Source of the DNA: Conoideocrella luteorostrata
Taxonomy: Eukaryota > Ascomycota > Sordariomycetes > Hypocreales > Clavicipitaceae
Assembly: GCA_032433595.1 (NCBI GenBank)
Contig: JASWJB010000017.1
Span: 205,986-269,985, forward strand
Direction: 5' to 3'
DNA length: 64,000 nucleotides
Positions 1 through 12,239 of this stretch are shown here, piece by piece. The number at the start of each line of letters is the position of its first letter. The first letter of the stretch is position 1. Under the pieces are notes generated by a model, which saw nothing but the letters and a program-made list of their open reading frames with translations, had not been told where the DNA came from and searched no databases. The translations under genes were made by a program, and so were the position numbers.

Positions 1-2035
1 AATCACTTGCTGCGTCAATCGTTGGCGCCACCTTGCACCATGTGGAGAGTGCTAAGGGCCTTTGGATAAAAAAGAAAGCTCAGTCGCATGTTTCAAGAGC
101 ATCCGCGGAAGAACATGAGTAAATGCTACTGAAAACAGTTAACCTTAAACGGACTAGATGATTCTCCGCAAAATGTTAGCGTTGGAGAAGAAGGAAGTCA
201 TCAAAAGCAAAAAGCAAAAAGAATCCTCTTGACTTACTTTCTGCTTTTCATGGCTTGCCATTATTGAAGTTAGTACGGACCACTACTCCGACCTAGAAAC
301 TTTACAACAGAAAATTCTTGCCGAGGTGGAGGGGGCGCGACGGCTCGTGAACGGCCCGGAGATGGAACCCCATTGTTGGTGCCTCAATCAAAGGTTCCTG
401 TTGGCTGAGTAAAGGGCACAGAGGCGAAGATTCCATTTACTGGCAGGAAGTAACATTTTGACCTGTCATAATGCTGCATGCGAAGAGCGGGCGAGAAGGT
501 TTTGAATGTACTCCGTACTTGACAGCGTTAAGTTATTTCGTTGGCACAAATAACACAGACACACGACCGTCTGTATGGAGTGTGCTGGATTGCGATGAGA
601 CGGACCAGGTCCACCGATTTGGGTCCACCAGATAGACGGCCACGATGGTCATCGGCCGTGCTGCACTCTTGTTTGTTCCTCAAACCAACGCGCGCCGTTC
701 AACGTACAGTACGTGCGCGTACCACGCTGCACGACAGTTTAGACCATCCCTGGCTCCTTGTCAAGACGAAATCGGGCTATTCGGCCTCGGGACGTGCAAT
801 TCGATGGGTTTGCAAGTGGTCAAGATCGTGCGTTGAGCGGCTTGATGAAGTCAAGGCATGCCTGTCGTCACCCCGCCTTAATGGCTGCATACTAAGGCGG
901 TTTATGCAGCCCGTGTGACGATACTTCCTTTCCTTGCATTAGTCCGAAGCTCCAAAACTTGACTTTGGATGGTAATCGGTACAGTGCATTCGGAACCGTG
1001 ATGTTAGATGCCGGGGCACCAATCCGTAGACAATCGTTTGTGCAGCAGTCTAAGACCACGAGTTCTGTGATGTATCGTAAATAATGACAGAAGTTAGGCA
1101 TATGCGGTGGGAATCGTACTGAGGAATACGGAGTTGCCCACCTGGGATTCCAATTCGCCCCTGAGCAGGGGGGGTCTCTTGTACCCCGGCTTGTTCACGG
1201 CGAACAGCTGCGAAAACCTGGCGACGATTAACGTCAAAACCCATGATTGTATTTGACCCCAGCACTTCATTTTCGCTGGTCGCCCATCGGTGCAGTATAT
1301 CACAACACTGCTCCAGGGCTGTGCCTGCGTCTAGTTAGTACATCCCACCAACTTGCACTCCGTGCAGGAGGCCAGCTGGCCAGTCACTACTGTCGCTGCT
1401 TGGAGGCTCCGTGTAATCTCCACATCTCCTGACATGAAACTTGCAAAGTAATTGCCTCGAACTATGGCGAAGACGATCCTCGTTAGTCCGTGAGCAGCAC
1501 AGATACATGAACGATCGGGCCTCGCTTGTTCCACTGCGAGACCGGTGCTTTTCCTTTACATGCCATTTTCTATAAACGGAATATGAGCTTTGACACATGT
1601 GGGATTTGAGTGTTATGCATTGCGCCTTATCTGTCTGAGCTGCTCCTAGAGTAAAGAGCAAGTTACATTGCAGGACTAGTCAAAGGTCCTCTCCCAGCTG
1701 GTTCCCTTGATCTTAATAATCAAATTCAACGGTATTTGTGCACTCCGTATACACTGTTGCTCACTGATGATTACTAAAGAAGGTTAGCTATTGAGTTTAT
1801 AGTATTGGCACCGAGAGGACGGGTCGCATTGTCTCAATGTGCTCTTATCTGAACGGCGGATGGGATCCCTAGCTAGCGCGCATCAAAGAGGCCAATTCCC
1901 CGCTCGATTCTCTCATGCCGGTATTTCACGATTTTGCGTCGTTGAAAAGCGTTAGTTAAGCAAGGAATCGCGGCTTAAATTTGCGGATAACCTCGCATGA
2001 AGGATTCGATGGTGGCATTTGGGATTGACGCGAGA

Positions 2036-2065
2036 TGCATGTGCATGTGCATGTGCTGCTGCTGC
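2036..2065. repeat. short GCATGT / CTG simple repeat
   Basis: Three to four tandem GCATGT units run directly into CTG triplets. The tract lies in gene-free DNA and has no evident coding role. Confidence 0.7.
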
Positions 2066-2552
2066 CGATGCGCATTGCTCGTGTTGCAGACGTCCTGATC
2101 ATAATGAGATAGAGGAGTGTTCCGGATAACAACAAAATTTCGAAAGAGTTGGCGGCTGAACATAGCTGAGCAAATATAATATGATCGGGCTTCTATTAGT
2201 GTGTAGGTGCTACTTAATTAAGTGGTGGGCCACATTAAACTGCCGCTACCGCACTGGCTGTAACCGTCTTCAAGAAAGCAACGATGCTCTTTGTTCCAAT
2301 TTTTGTTGGACTGCCGGACTAGGTGGTGACAACGAGTTTGATTTATTGATGCATAAAAAAAGTGATCAGATTCAGCGTTGCAGCTGGAACAAGATTCCGT
2401 AATTGGACAAGGTCGCACTTGCTTTCTCCGGCAAGGTTCTATGAGCCTACGTACCCAGTACCTACCTGCACTGAAACTACCCAATTTTTAACTCCGTGCG
2501 CCGTACAGCGCATGTTGGCAGCACGCTATGGCAATTGCATCAGGGTATTCCG

Positions 2553-2568
2553 TACGGAGTACTCCGTA
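2553..2568. repeat. perfect 16-bp palindrome TACGGAGTACTCCGTA
   Basis: This is an exact self-complementary 16-mer. It is immediately followed by another half copy (CAGAGTAC). Partial copies (TACGGAGTA or TACTCCGTA) recur in intergenic DNA through the whole window, and a second perfect copy lies at 3813-3828. Confidence 0.85.
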
Positions 2569-3812
2569 CAGAGTACTCTATCAATGAGTAACTTAGTTGA
2601 CTGTTTTCTCCATCACACGCAGTACGGAGCCGGTGGCTCTTCCGAATTGGAATCGTATACGGAGTAACTGTTCGTACAACAACCCCTGTCGTTGGTACAA
2701 GTGCTCCGAACACCGTGCATTGCAGTGTGCGCTGGGATGAAAGTACCGGAAACATGCCCACATGCGCGCTACTCTGCAATATTACTCCAAACCCCATCTG
2801 CCCGCAGTTTCACCCCCTCCCCCCTTTCTGCCAATTATTGTGCAGTTCGGTACGTACGGGGAACTAATACAATCAGCTATTATGCTATCTGCTCTTCCAT
2901 TGAGGTCCCATTGGATGTGCATTCCCAGGGCAGCTTCAGTTAGTTCTTATGGACCCTGCGGCGGATGGGCATCCGATAGGCTGTATCCGCCAACTACTCG
3001 TGCTCGACGATTGCTCGGCGATTGTGTGCCAATGTGCTCAGGCCAGCTCGAATGTCATCGCTGCTTGCTACTGGCGACGGGGCCGACCCTGTTCGAAGGC
3101 CATGGCCCATGATAGATTCCGCCCAAGCAAACCACGCCCACCCAATCCACCCAATTCACTGACCCTGGCCCCAGACCGGGATGCGGTCGAGCTGTACGGC
3201 CAGTCTCTGGCTTCCAACGAAATAGCCAAATTTCCTGGATTCTTCTTGCAGCAGTTAGTGGCTCTACCAGGGTTGACCCAGACGTTCTCTTCCCACAATG
3301 CTGCGAGCACATGGAGACAGCCGAAATCGTCGTGGGACGCTGCCAACATCTCGAAAGCTGGAGAACAATTGACTGCTGTACCCCTATCTGTTGGTCCAGC
3401 ACGCCAACGCATCAAGTATCTGTGATCCATACAAGAGTGCTTGCGAACTTAACCCCGTCTTTGTTGAAATGAGCTCCTTGCTTATGGACTGATCATGCCA
3501 CCAGAACGTCTCGTTTATTAGAGCTACGGTGGATACTTAGTTATTTGCCGGACGGCCTGTCTGATCATCGTTGCGGGACCTCATCATCTCTTTGGTCTTC
3601 TTTTCCAATTTCCAACCAGACTTGATCTGCCGACGCAGCTTCTCTGCCTCCACTTCTCAAACACCCTTTTACAACTTCAGCTTCGTCTTACTGGGTGCTG
3701 GCTGTCCCTTATCGTGTGTCGTACCGTGGACGGACGTGACGTTCAAGGCTTTTGAACTAGTTCTTTAACCCCTCTGATGGGCTAGTGCTGTCGAGGACGT
3801 TTTCTTCTTTGG

Positions 3813-3828
3813 TACGGAGTACTCCGTA
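3813..3828. repeat. second perfect 16-bp palindrome TACGGAGTACTCCGTA
   Basis: Identical to the copy at 2553-2568. It sits about 1.06 kb upstream of the apsA-like start codon and about 15 bp before a GTAAGT that could be a 5'-UTR donor. It could be a binding site, or only a member of an over-represented genomic word. Confidence 0.85.
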
Positions 3829-4884
3829 CAATCTGTCTCAATGTAAGTCAGCCATCCACTGTCTTGGGAACTCGCGCAAAGCTTACCAGTTTCCCTGTCA
3901 TTGCTGTAGCATTTACAGAGTACACTGTTTTAACACACAAGGAAAATAGCTTTCAATTCTTTTTTTTCTGCTCTCTTTCTCTTATAGTTGGCTTCTTTGG
4001 TTTGGTCGATTGCGCGCCTCCCAGATCTACGACAAGCCGTGCCGAAAACAGTCTTCAGATATCATCTGCGCCATTCGGGCGAACAATCACCGACCAACAG
4101 CTTTTCATTTTCGATAGCGATTCACTGTTAATGAACGAAAATCCCTTCTTCCGATCGATCTGTTATATTTAATTGATTCAGGTCACCCCACCGTGCATGA
4201 CCCTTCTGCTTCGAGGGTAGGCCATTGGGTGCTTGGTAACGGACCGAGCTGCTGAGACAAAGGTGCTTCCCTATATTTGGCACAAGAAGGGGAAGAAGGG
4301 TAAGACCTGTCATTCCAGTCGGTAGACACGAGATCGTTCAGCAACAAATTGTTCTCTACGATTGCCGAGCAACTTGTAGAGCAAATGCTAACCGTGAAGA
4401 AGTAGAAGCAGGTTGAACGCTTTGCTTTTTTGCCTTGGTTTTTATCGAATTCACGCTTCGGATGACGGGTCGATTCATTTACTCAGTACAAAATCTAAAC
4501 GGAGACAGCTGTGAGTAAATTTGTCCCTCGGGGCTAATAATTCCTACGGCACCAGCGGGCTACGGTCTGCTATGTCTCGTTGCTTTTTTTGGTCTTGTTT
4601 CTGCGCTAATGTAATGCAGTCTGCAGAAAAGCCACGCACTTCTTTTGAATGCGCTTCTCTTACTGGAAGGGCTTGCTTGGTCGCTGTCATTTCTCAGCTG
4701 CAGGGATCAGCGGGGTCTCGCTGTTGAAGTGTTTGGCACTCCCACACTGTCTTGCCACGAAACCTCCAAGGAGCTACGTCTGGCGGAGCCGTCAGGCGGC
4801 TCATGCGCCAGTTGACACATCAGTACCCCGGAGTGACCTCACCCAGATGATTGCTCAATCTCACCAAGTCCCCGGTTAAAGAAC

Positions 4885-7800
4885 ATGACAGAGTGGGAGA
4901 CGGATGACGAGTACATGAACAAGGCGCATGGAGTTGCGTTCTTTACAAGAAAAGAGTCTTGCTCTCGAACGTCCTCTGCAAAATCAAAAAAGTCCTTCAG
5001 GCGATCCATGACCCCTCCAGTAAGAGGATCTTCGCCGTCTATCATGGCCACCGACCGCGCCGACAAACGATCCTCCAGAGACATCACAAATGATGAAAGC
5101 ATTAGCATCCTTGATCCGCGGCGATTTACTCCTACATTACACGCTAACCTGGTATCCGAAATCCTCGCTCTGAGGAGAGACCAGGATGAGAAGACGAGAC
5201 AGATAGAGAGTCTAGAGACCGCTCTGCACTCCGTGAAAGTGGAGCACGAACAGCTACAGGAAAGCTTTACCAATACGTCCAAAGAGAGCCGTTCCTTGAA
5301 AAGACAGCTCTCACTACTGGAAGGTGGAACATCTTCTGCACTCGGAGAGCTGGCACGTGAGAGGGAAGAGGCAGTTGATTCCATTACTGAGACGAAGAAG
5401 AGGTTAGAAGTGGCACAGAAGAAAATTCGCAGCCAAGAAGACGATGCTCTAAAAACTCATGATCTCTGGGCGCAAGAAAAAGATGGTTGGGAGGATGAAC
5501 GGCGCAAATATGAGCGGAAGTTGCATATCGCAGAAAGCCGGCTGAAGCTGGTGCTCGATGAAGTGGCTGCCTACCAGGTGAGTCAGGTGGATGGTCCTCA
5601 AAATGGTACTCTTAACGACGACCATAGTGATGGAGAGGAAAGCGGAAAAGAGAATGACGCTGTGAGCGTGCGAACTATGAGCTTAACGAACAGTATTCGA
5701 CATACCCTGCTAAACGGTCCGGTCCTGCATCCAGGTAGCTCGCTTGCTGATGAGTTGAACTTTGACGATGACGACCACACCGATGCTGATGGTCGAGAAA
5801 GTGTTCTGTCGAACCGTACGAGCCCAAAGCACACCAGAACTCTCAGTCGTGACAGCGCTGCTGGCTGGCTGCATCGCAGAAACCACAGTATCGAAAGCTT
5901 GAAACGGCCTGGTAGTGTAGCCCGAAGTAGACTCTTCATGAATCCCGCCGTTCTGGAAGACTTGGAGGGTGAAGATGAGGAAGCTGGAGTGCCGCTAACT
6001 ACCAAGAATTGTTACACTGATACTGGTATACAATACTCGCCGCCACCATCCCCAGGTGTATCGCGATTCAAATCACCGACTCCCGATATTGCCGCACAAC
6101 GTGTAAAAACACCAGAGTCCGACAGTCCCGCCCGAGCAGACGCCGAGGTCGAAGCAAACCAGCGCAAAAAGCGAGTACAGATCAGTCGTCCTTTGGTCAT
6201 CGAGCCGGCTAAACTTGACCATGACAAGATGGTCTCGACATCTGCTCAGACTTTAGAGATGCCTCTCAGCCCGCCTAAGACTCCACAATCACCACTACCG
6301 GACTTACAGGCGCCAGAACCTGTTCCCATCACCATGGTGACAACTTCAACGCAGACTGAGGACCCGAGACCTATTTCTCGAGGAGTTGGCATTCCTAGGT
6401 CGTCGAGACTAACACCTTCTCCACCGCCACTGGCAATTCCAACCATCAGCATTCAGCCTCCAGCAAGCCGGCCGACCACTCCTCGCGAGCCTCGTCTACC
6501 GCAGCACTTCAAGCACTTTGGCTGCCAAGTTAACCTGTCGTCTACCGTCCCAACGAGCGATGCTTGTATTCAGACCGAGGGGATCCAAGTTGATAAGAGA
6601 CTTGCCTTACTGCCTGCGCACTTACAGCCGTCTGCCATCTCATCCCGACCATCATCGCCTAATATTTCCAAGGCTTCGCCGGACCATGACTTCACTCCCG
6701 TTCCCAGCAATATTCCTCCGCGAAACCCCAAACGGCTCACAGATAGTCACAACCCGCCCGACTTTTCGTCCTCGCCCATCACATCTCGAGATGACGAAGA
6801 GAGTTATCTAGCCATGGTTGATGACCACCCGTTGTCAATTAAAAGCGGCGCGAAGCGAGCCAATCGCATTAGCAACGCGTTTGCTGGGTTCGATACCGCG
6901 AGTTCTGATGAAGGAGACGACTTTGCCGATCTTGATGTGAGTGATTCGGAATATCGAACTGCCTTGTCTGCTCCTAGGCCACAAGCAAAGTCAACGCGGA
7001 CGACGAAACAAGAATCTTTTGGAAGTGCAAAAGTGTTTACCGAACCCGTAAACCCCAAACTTGCAGCCAGGAGCTCAAACAAGCCGACCAGCACAGCGGT
7101 GTACAGTTCTTTCCGCCTGCCCGATAAAGAAAACCATCCGAAGGGACATATCAAGAGGCTCAGCAGGACCTACGAGAAGGCACCTGCCCCCGCGCCCCCA
7201 TCCCATTCATCAAACCGTGCCAGTGCAATTCGCAAGGCTGCCATGATTCAAAGCGGCATTGCGTCTCAACAGAGCCGCTCGAGGAGCCCAAGCCTTCCTG
7301 ATGGCAAATATCCTCCATTTCCAATCCCTACCCGAGCCAGCTCAAGAAGATCGCAAGTCGATCTCAATGCACCCAGTGATGGCAGAGACAGTCCCACCAG
7401 AGTAGACATGTGGCATAGACGTGGAAGTAGCCGTTCGTCCTATCGATCACACAGTATTCGCAAAGTTCGCTCGGCGGCGGCATTGCCACGGGTGTCACGA
7501 TATCGAAGGCACGGTAGCAGATCCCCTCCACCACTCTCTCCGTCAACGGAAGCACCCGAGAGCCCTGGGTTACCGCCACTGCCTCGGAATGATATCACCA
7601 CACCTCGCACCGGACGCGACAGAGGCCCACCTAGTTATCAGAGACATAGACACGAGCTGTCCACCAACACTGACAATACGAACAACACCAACAACACCAA
7701 CAACACCAACAATACAGTGCTCACCGCGGACACCAGCACATCGCACACTACTGGTGTTGTTGACGCCATTGCGCAGACAATGGTCGGCGAGTGGATGCTC

Positions 7801-9100
7801 AAGTACGTGAGACGGAGAAAGTCATTCAGCGTTCCTGAAACTAGTGGCAAAGATGACAGCAGCAATGACCGTCATAAGCGATGGGTTTGGCTAGCGCCTT
7901 ATGAGAGATCTATTCTCTGGAGCAGTAAACAGCCGTCATCAGGCAGTGCCTTACTAGGCAAGACTGGACGCAAGCGTAAGTTCGGAGAAACATGATCCAA
8001 ATATTGACCAAGTGAACTTGAAATTCTAACCAAACGCCACAGTGATGATTCAATCAGTACTGGATGTGAAGGACGATAATCCAGCGCCCAAAGTCATGCC
8101 CACGGTATTCAACCGATCGATCCTGATATTGACGCCTCAGAGGGCTCTCAAATTCACCGCGAACTCAGCAGAGCGCCACTATCTCTGGCTTACGGCACTC
8201 TCGTTTCTGGCACACTCGTCGCAAGCAGTGCCCGAGATCATCTCCGCGCCGCACCCTAACGTCAAGCTTCAACAGCTCCCTGAGTTTGAGCCTCCACAGC
8301 CCAAGATCAAACGAGGTGGCATACGCGACTCTATCCGGCTTGCCAAGGGCAGGTCTTCCGCGCCAAAAGCTGTAGCTCGTAATGTTCCAAGCATTCCAAG
8401 CATCCCCAGTATTCCGTCATCCCGCATGAGTGAGGCTACGGGATCTCGCGTCCCTGGCTCCTCTTCGGCCATGACAGGGGGACACAGCCGTGACCAATCT
8501 CGGGAAGCGGCAGAACCGCCATTCATCCCACGTTTTTCGGAAAGGAACATGCAAGCGCAAGTTGTGACAACCCACGGCCGTAAGCGAAGCAACACAGGAG
8601 GACACGTAGCTCCTCCCCTGTCCTTTAGAGGATTTTCAGGTCCTGCAGGGACCGGTGGGGGGCTTCATACCTCGGGTCAGAGTACTGCTAACGGCAGCGT
8701 CGACACTGCCATTTCGTCTGACGTCTATCAGACCCATGGTTCGACCAATACGACACTGAACATGAGCCAAACGTCACAGCGGACGTCTGAAGCATCTTCG
8801 AGGCCTGGTAATTTCTTCGATGCGATAGGTACTGTGAGGATGGAGGCATTTATTAGTCCTCTTGCGTACTCACAACAGCCGGAGTCTCCCGATGACAGAA
8901 ATGATCATTTCAAAAGGAGCGCGCGAAGGAGGAGCAAAGAATTTAGAAGGAGACACAGTCGCGATCGACATCGCGATAGCTACGACTACAGAACTGGAAG
9001 AGGTGGAGGTGGAGGAGGTGGCGACGTCTACTATGGCAAGGGAAAATATCAAGTGGAGGAAGATTATTTTCTTCGAGATGACCCTTTCAAGGGGTTCTAA
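4885..9100 (+). CDS. apsA: ApsA/Num1/Mcp5-type cortical anchor with C-terminal PH domain
   Basis: The coding parts are 4885-7975 and 8043-9100, separated by a 67-bp intron (GTAAGT...CCACAG, branch CTAAC), giving 1382 residues. The N-terminus has MTEWETDDEYMNKAHGVAFF, followed by a charged coiled coil around residues 90-235. A long Ser/Pro-rich disordered middle follows, with an Asn-Thr-Asn repeat encoded at 7676-7716. The pleckstrin-homology domain of the Num1/Mcp5 class spans about residues 968-1105 and the intron falls inside it; the joined sequence reads GRKLMIQSVLDVKDDNP, as expected for the family. The tail has a PSI repeat and a seven-glycine run. Relatives tether dynein/microtubules and mitochondria to the plasma membrane through PH-lipid binding and control nuclear migration; ApsA loss in Aspergillus gives anucleate primary sterigmata. 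The start codon was chosen because the conserved N-terminus begins there. Confidence 0.9.
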
Positions 9101-10033
9101 TCTGCGAAAGTTTCAGAAGTAGCGAGACTCAGCACCACCAGTATTTGTTTGTCTTTTGAATCATGGCAAATACCCGACTTTTACATCGTTACAGATACCC
9201 CTTTACTGTTTATTTTGTCTTTGTCGGTTGGTCTGTAAAAGGGAATCTAGGTCAATAGTCTGAGTCTTTTGCACGGCGTTGGGCGTACTTGATATTAGGA
9301 TTTGCTTGTAACGCTCCTTTGGCAACACACTCACTACTCAGCCACCAATGAATGGGAATGGCTTTTCTTTTGGAGCGATGTATAAAGCGCGGCCGGGAAT
9401 GGCTGGCTAGCAAAACGAAGTCTACTAGCATATGCGTTACTATCATTCATTCAATTTATGGATTTATGGATTGTATTCAGGGCATGCATGAGATATAACA
9501 ACCCGGGCGGTAGCATTTACTGCACCGGCCACTCACCCCACTCACCATTCGAAACTGTTTTGGACTGGACATCCGCCTCGGATATGCATGCACAATAAAT
9601 ACGCTGACCAAGATGATTTGAGCCAGGCCAATTTTGCCGTAGACAAGAATGCAAATGTCTGTTAATTTTTCAGATCGAACACCTAAATTCCTTTTGGATA
9701 TTGCGAGATGCGCCATGTTGCGGCGGTGGGTGGATGGATGATGCAGCACGGAGGAGGTTCGGATTCTGACTTGATGTCAAATTTCCCCACACACATGTTT
9801 CCGCAGGGCAGGTCCGGTGCCTGGCAGGCGGCCCCTCCAATCCAACTCCAACAAGACAAAAAAAAGCAGCTCATGAACTGGGGGGCTTCAATCTGGCTCT
9901 GCAGTCCCTAACTACCGGCCAGTACAATTCCGACCAGCGCCTATCCATCCCCCTGCCATTACACTACATAGTACTCCGTACCGGCATCTTGTTATCTCGG
10001 ATTCACCAGCACGAGCGCGTCCCCGGCCGCAAG
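9101..10033. other. intergenic region, 3' UTR and promoter
   Basis: No credible gene is visible. The stretch holds the 3' end of the apsA-like transcript and the promoter of the OTU gene. An AGTACTCCGTACC half-palindrome lies at about 9970-9982, only 50 bp before the OTU start codon. Confidence 0.6.
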
Positions 10034-11026
10034 ATGGAGGAGGGGACCCAGTCGCTAGAGCAGCTGCAGGCGCGTCACCGGCGGGAGCTCAAGGAGCTAC
10101 AGGGCAGGATCACTAACAAAAAGAAAAATGCTACCAAGAAGACGCGCAAGGGCGTCAACGACGAGTGCGCCCAACTAGAAAGCCAATTACGAGAAAAGCA
10201 AGCCGCCGAGGTTGCCGCTGCCTCGGGCACCACTCAGTCTCAAGACGCAGACGCGGACGCGGACGCGGACGACGACGACGGCGAGGAGTCAGGACCGCAA
10301 CAAAACGACGAATACTCGTCGACACAGCCCACCGAAGCCGACAGCCTGCAAAAACTCGAGGAGAAGCTGGAAAAAGCGGCGGAAAACCTGCACATAAACG
10401 GCCGGCCAGACCCGCCCTTACAACCGGGTAAAAAGCGCAACCGTCAGAAAGAGCGGCTGGCCCGGCGCGCGGCCGAACAAGAAGCCGCGGCGCAAAAGGC
10501 TGAAGACGAAGCATCCAGCATGACGGACTACAGGGCCCGAGAAAGCAAGTACATGAAAGAGATGTTTACCAAGTACGAGCTGGTCGAGAAGGAGATTGAG
10601 CCTGATGGGCACTGCTTATTCTCTGCGGTTGCGGATCAGCTTGCTCAGAATGATATACCGGTGGGGGGCGTGGGCGTGGGCGTGACGGAGAGCAGTCAAG
10701 AGGCGCCGTATAAGACTGTGCGCAGGGTGGCAGCGGCGTTTATGAGTGAGAATCGAGACGATTTCGCGCCATTTCTGGAAGAGGATCTGGAGCTGTATGT
10801 GGCGAGGATACGGGATACGGCCGAGTGGGGGGGTCAGTTGGAGCTGACGGCGCTGGCGAGGAGGTATGGTGCTGAGATTCGGGTGGTTCAGGATGGGAGG
10901 ATGGAGAAGATTGGGGAGGAGGAGGGGGCGAGGACGGGCAAGATGATGTGGTTGGCGTATTATAGACATGGGTATGGTTTGGGCGAGCATTATAATTCAT
11001 TGAGGAAGAAGGGCGTGAAGTCATGA
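10034..11026 (+). CDS. OTU-domain cysteine protease (deubiquitinase), yeast Otu2-like
   Basis: A single exon encodes 330 residues. The N-terminal half is a charged coiled coil with an Ala-Asp/poly-Asp acidic run (about residues 70-85) and a basic KKRNRQKERLARR stretch. The OTU domain starts near residue 180. The catalytic motif EPDGHCLFSAV places Asp191 and Cys194, and the C-terminal GLGEHYNSL places the catalytic His319. This order (coiled coil, then OTU, then a C-terminal His close to the stop) matches Otu2/OTUD6-type enzymes, which remove ubiquitin and are linked to ribosomes in yeast. The frame is open for 15 more codons upstream, but the first ATG of the coding frame is the one used. GC content is high, like its methyltransferase neighbour. 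Catalytic competence is inferred from the intact Cys/His pair. Confidence 0.88.
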   Translation: MEEGTQSLEQLQARHRRELKELQGRITNKKKNATKKTRKGVNDECAQLESQLREKQAAEVAAASGTTQSQDADADADADDDDGEESGPQQNDEYSSTQPTEADSLQKLEEKLEKAAENLHINGRPDPPLQPGKKRNRQKERLARRAAEQEAAAQKAEDEASSMTDYRARESKYMKEMFTKYELVEKEIEPDGHCLFSAVADQLAQNDIPVGGVGVGVTESSQEAPYKTVRRVAAAFMSENRDDFAPFLEEDLELYVARIRDTAEWGGQLELTALARRYGAEIRVVQDGRMEKIGEEEGARTGKMMWLAYYRHGYGLGEHYNSLRKKGVKS

Positions 11027-11262
11027 TGGGGGATATACCATACTGTACTGTTTGTTTTATGAGGCTATTTATTTGCCTACTGGCAATCTAGAGACCTTGG
11101 ACCCTCTTCCTATCATGCTTTTTTTGCGATCCGTCAGCCATGCATGTCATTTTGAGATAATTCCTCCCGCCCCGTGCGCCACAGACTTGAAATGAAAAAT
11201 AACAAAAAAAAAAAAAAGACGTCGCTCCGCCCCGTCCCGTCCCCCTCCCCCTCCCAGCAAGT

Positions 11263-12239
11263 TCATCGCGTCCACACGGAAATGAAATCCTTGACCGTCC
11301 CGTCCTCTTCCGTGCCAGCTTTATGCGTCCTCGCGGGCTTGATAATGCTCAGTCTATGCAGGGCATTCGGATCAGGCTTCGTTGGCAGGGTCTCAACCAC
11401 GCTCCCATCAGAGTGATATGAAATGGCCTCGCCGGGGGCAGTGAGCAGCGCCTCGTACACCTCTGGCGTGAGGCCCCAAGGGGGTCCTTGCTCAGAAAGG
11501 GGCTTGCCCGACGGGAACTCGAGGCAGACGAGACGGCCGTCGTGGTGGACAAGTTGTGACATGCGTTTGGCCCATTTGGGACGTGCCTCCGGGGGGAGCG
11601 CACAGAGGAACTGCAACACCAGTGTTATTATTTGTCGTGGACGCATGTGACATGAGGAAGCCTGAGCTGGGTGTTTTGTGATGCAAGACCACCTGAAGGA
11701 GGGGGGGGAGGAGGCAAACGACATACCGTATAATCATATATCAGATCGAACTTGCCCGACGCATCGGTTCCCAACCCTTTTGTCCATTCATCCGAGAAGA
11801 AGTCCCCGACTGCCCACCGAACATGCCCCTTTTCGAAGCCATTCACAGCTTCGTATATGCCCTTGCCCTCCGCGCTCTTGCGATTCTCCTCGGCCATCCG
11901 CACGGCATCCTGGCTGAAGTCCAGTCCCACAACGTCATACCCGAACGTGCTGAGCAGCAGCACGTCGTGGCCCCTCCCGCAGCCAGGCACGAGGGCGGTT
12001 TTCCTCGTCACGGCGCCGCGCGAGTCGCGCAGCAGATTGCCCCGGTGGTCGCGGTCCTGCGAGGCGGGCACGAGGTCAGTTCTCTGGGCGAGCAGGTCGG
12101 CGAGGGCGAGGGAGGGCCCGTCGCGATCCCATGGGCGGAAGCCGTCTTTGTATAGGGAGGACCATACGTCGCCGTGGGCCGAGAAGTCGAGGCCCTGGAA
12201 GGTTTGGCGGAGTCGGGAGGGGGGGTCGGCGGTGGCCAT
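11263..12239 (-). CDS. TPMT-family SAM-dependent (thiol) methyltransferase
   Basis: On the minus strand the coding parts are 12239-11727 and 11610-11263, with a 116-bp intron (GTATGT...TTGCAG), giving 286 residues. The frame is continuous across the junction (YDYT then FLCALPPEARPKW). The SAM-binding motif I is VPGCGRGHD (residues 84-92) followed by an acidic VVGLDFS strand end. An upstream PWDRDGPS segment and the downstream GPPWGLTPEVYEALL segment are typical of thiopurine/thiol methyltransferases of plants and fungi. Such enzymes methylate thiols, thiocyanate or halide ions; the true substrate cannot be read from sequence. It converges on the OTU gene, with stops about 237 bp apart. The purine/pyrimidine-rich tracts around 12300-12440 probably belong to its promoter. 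Confidence 0.87.

Larger units (their letters stand above)
1..4884. other. gene-free upstream region of the apsA-like gene
   Basis: No reading frame here has family-like composition or extends far; the longest (about 158 codons near 2949-3425) looks like chance coding. The region holds many partial and two complete TACGGAGTACTCCGTA palindromes, a GCATGT/CTG short repeat near 2036-2065, and pyrimidine-rich stretches between 3570 and 4000. The last kilobase probably contains the promoter and 5' UTR of the + strand gene starting at 4885; a GTAAGT at about 3843 could start a 5'-UTR intron, but nothing proves it. Confidence 0.6.

Noticed and set aside
541..918. Open frame of 125 codons on the + strand
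   Set aside because: Composition is unlike a protein family, other frames overlap it, and it lacks a plausible promoter or intron structure.
2949..3425. Open frame of 158 codons upstream of apsA, with equally long frames on the opposite strand
   Set aside because: Both strands are open to a similar extent and neither product shows domain or family signal.
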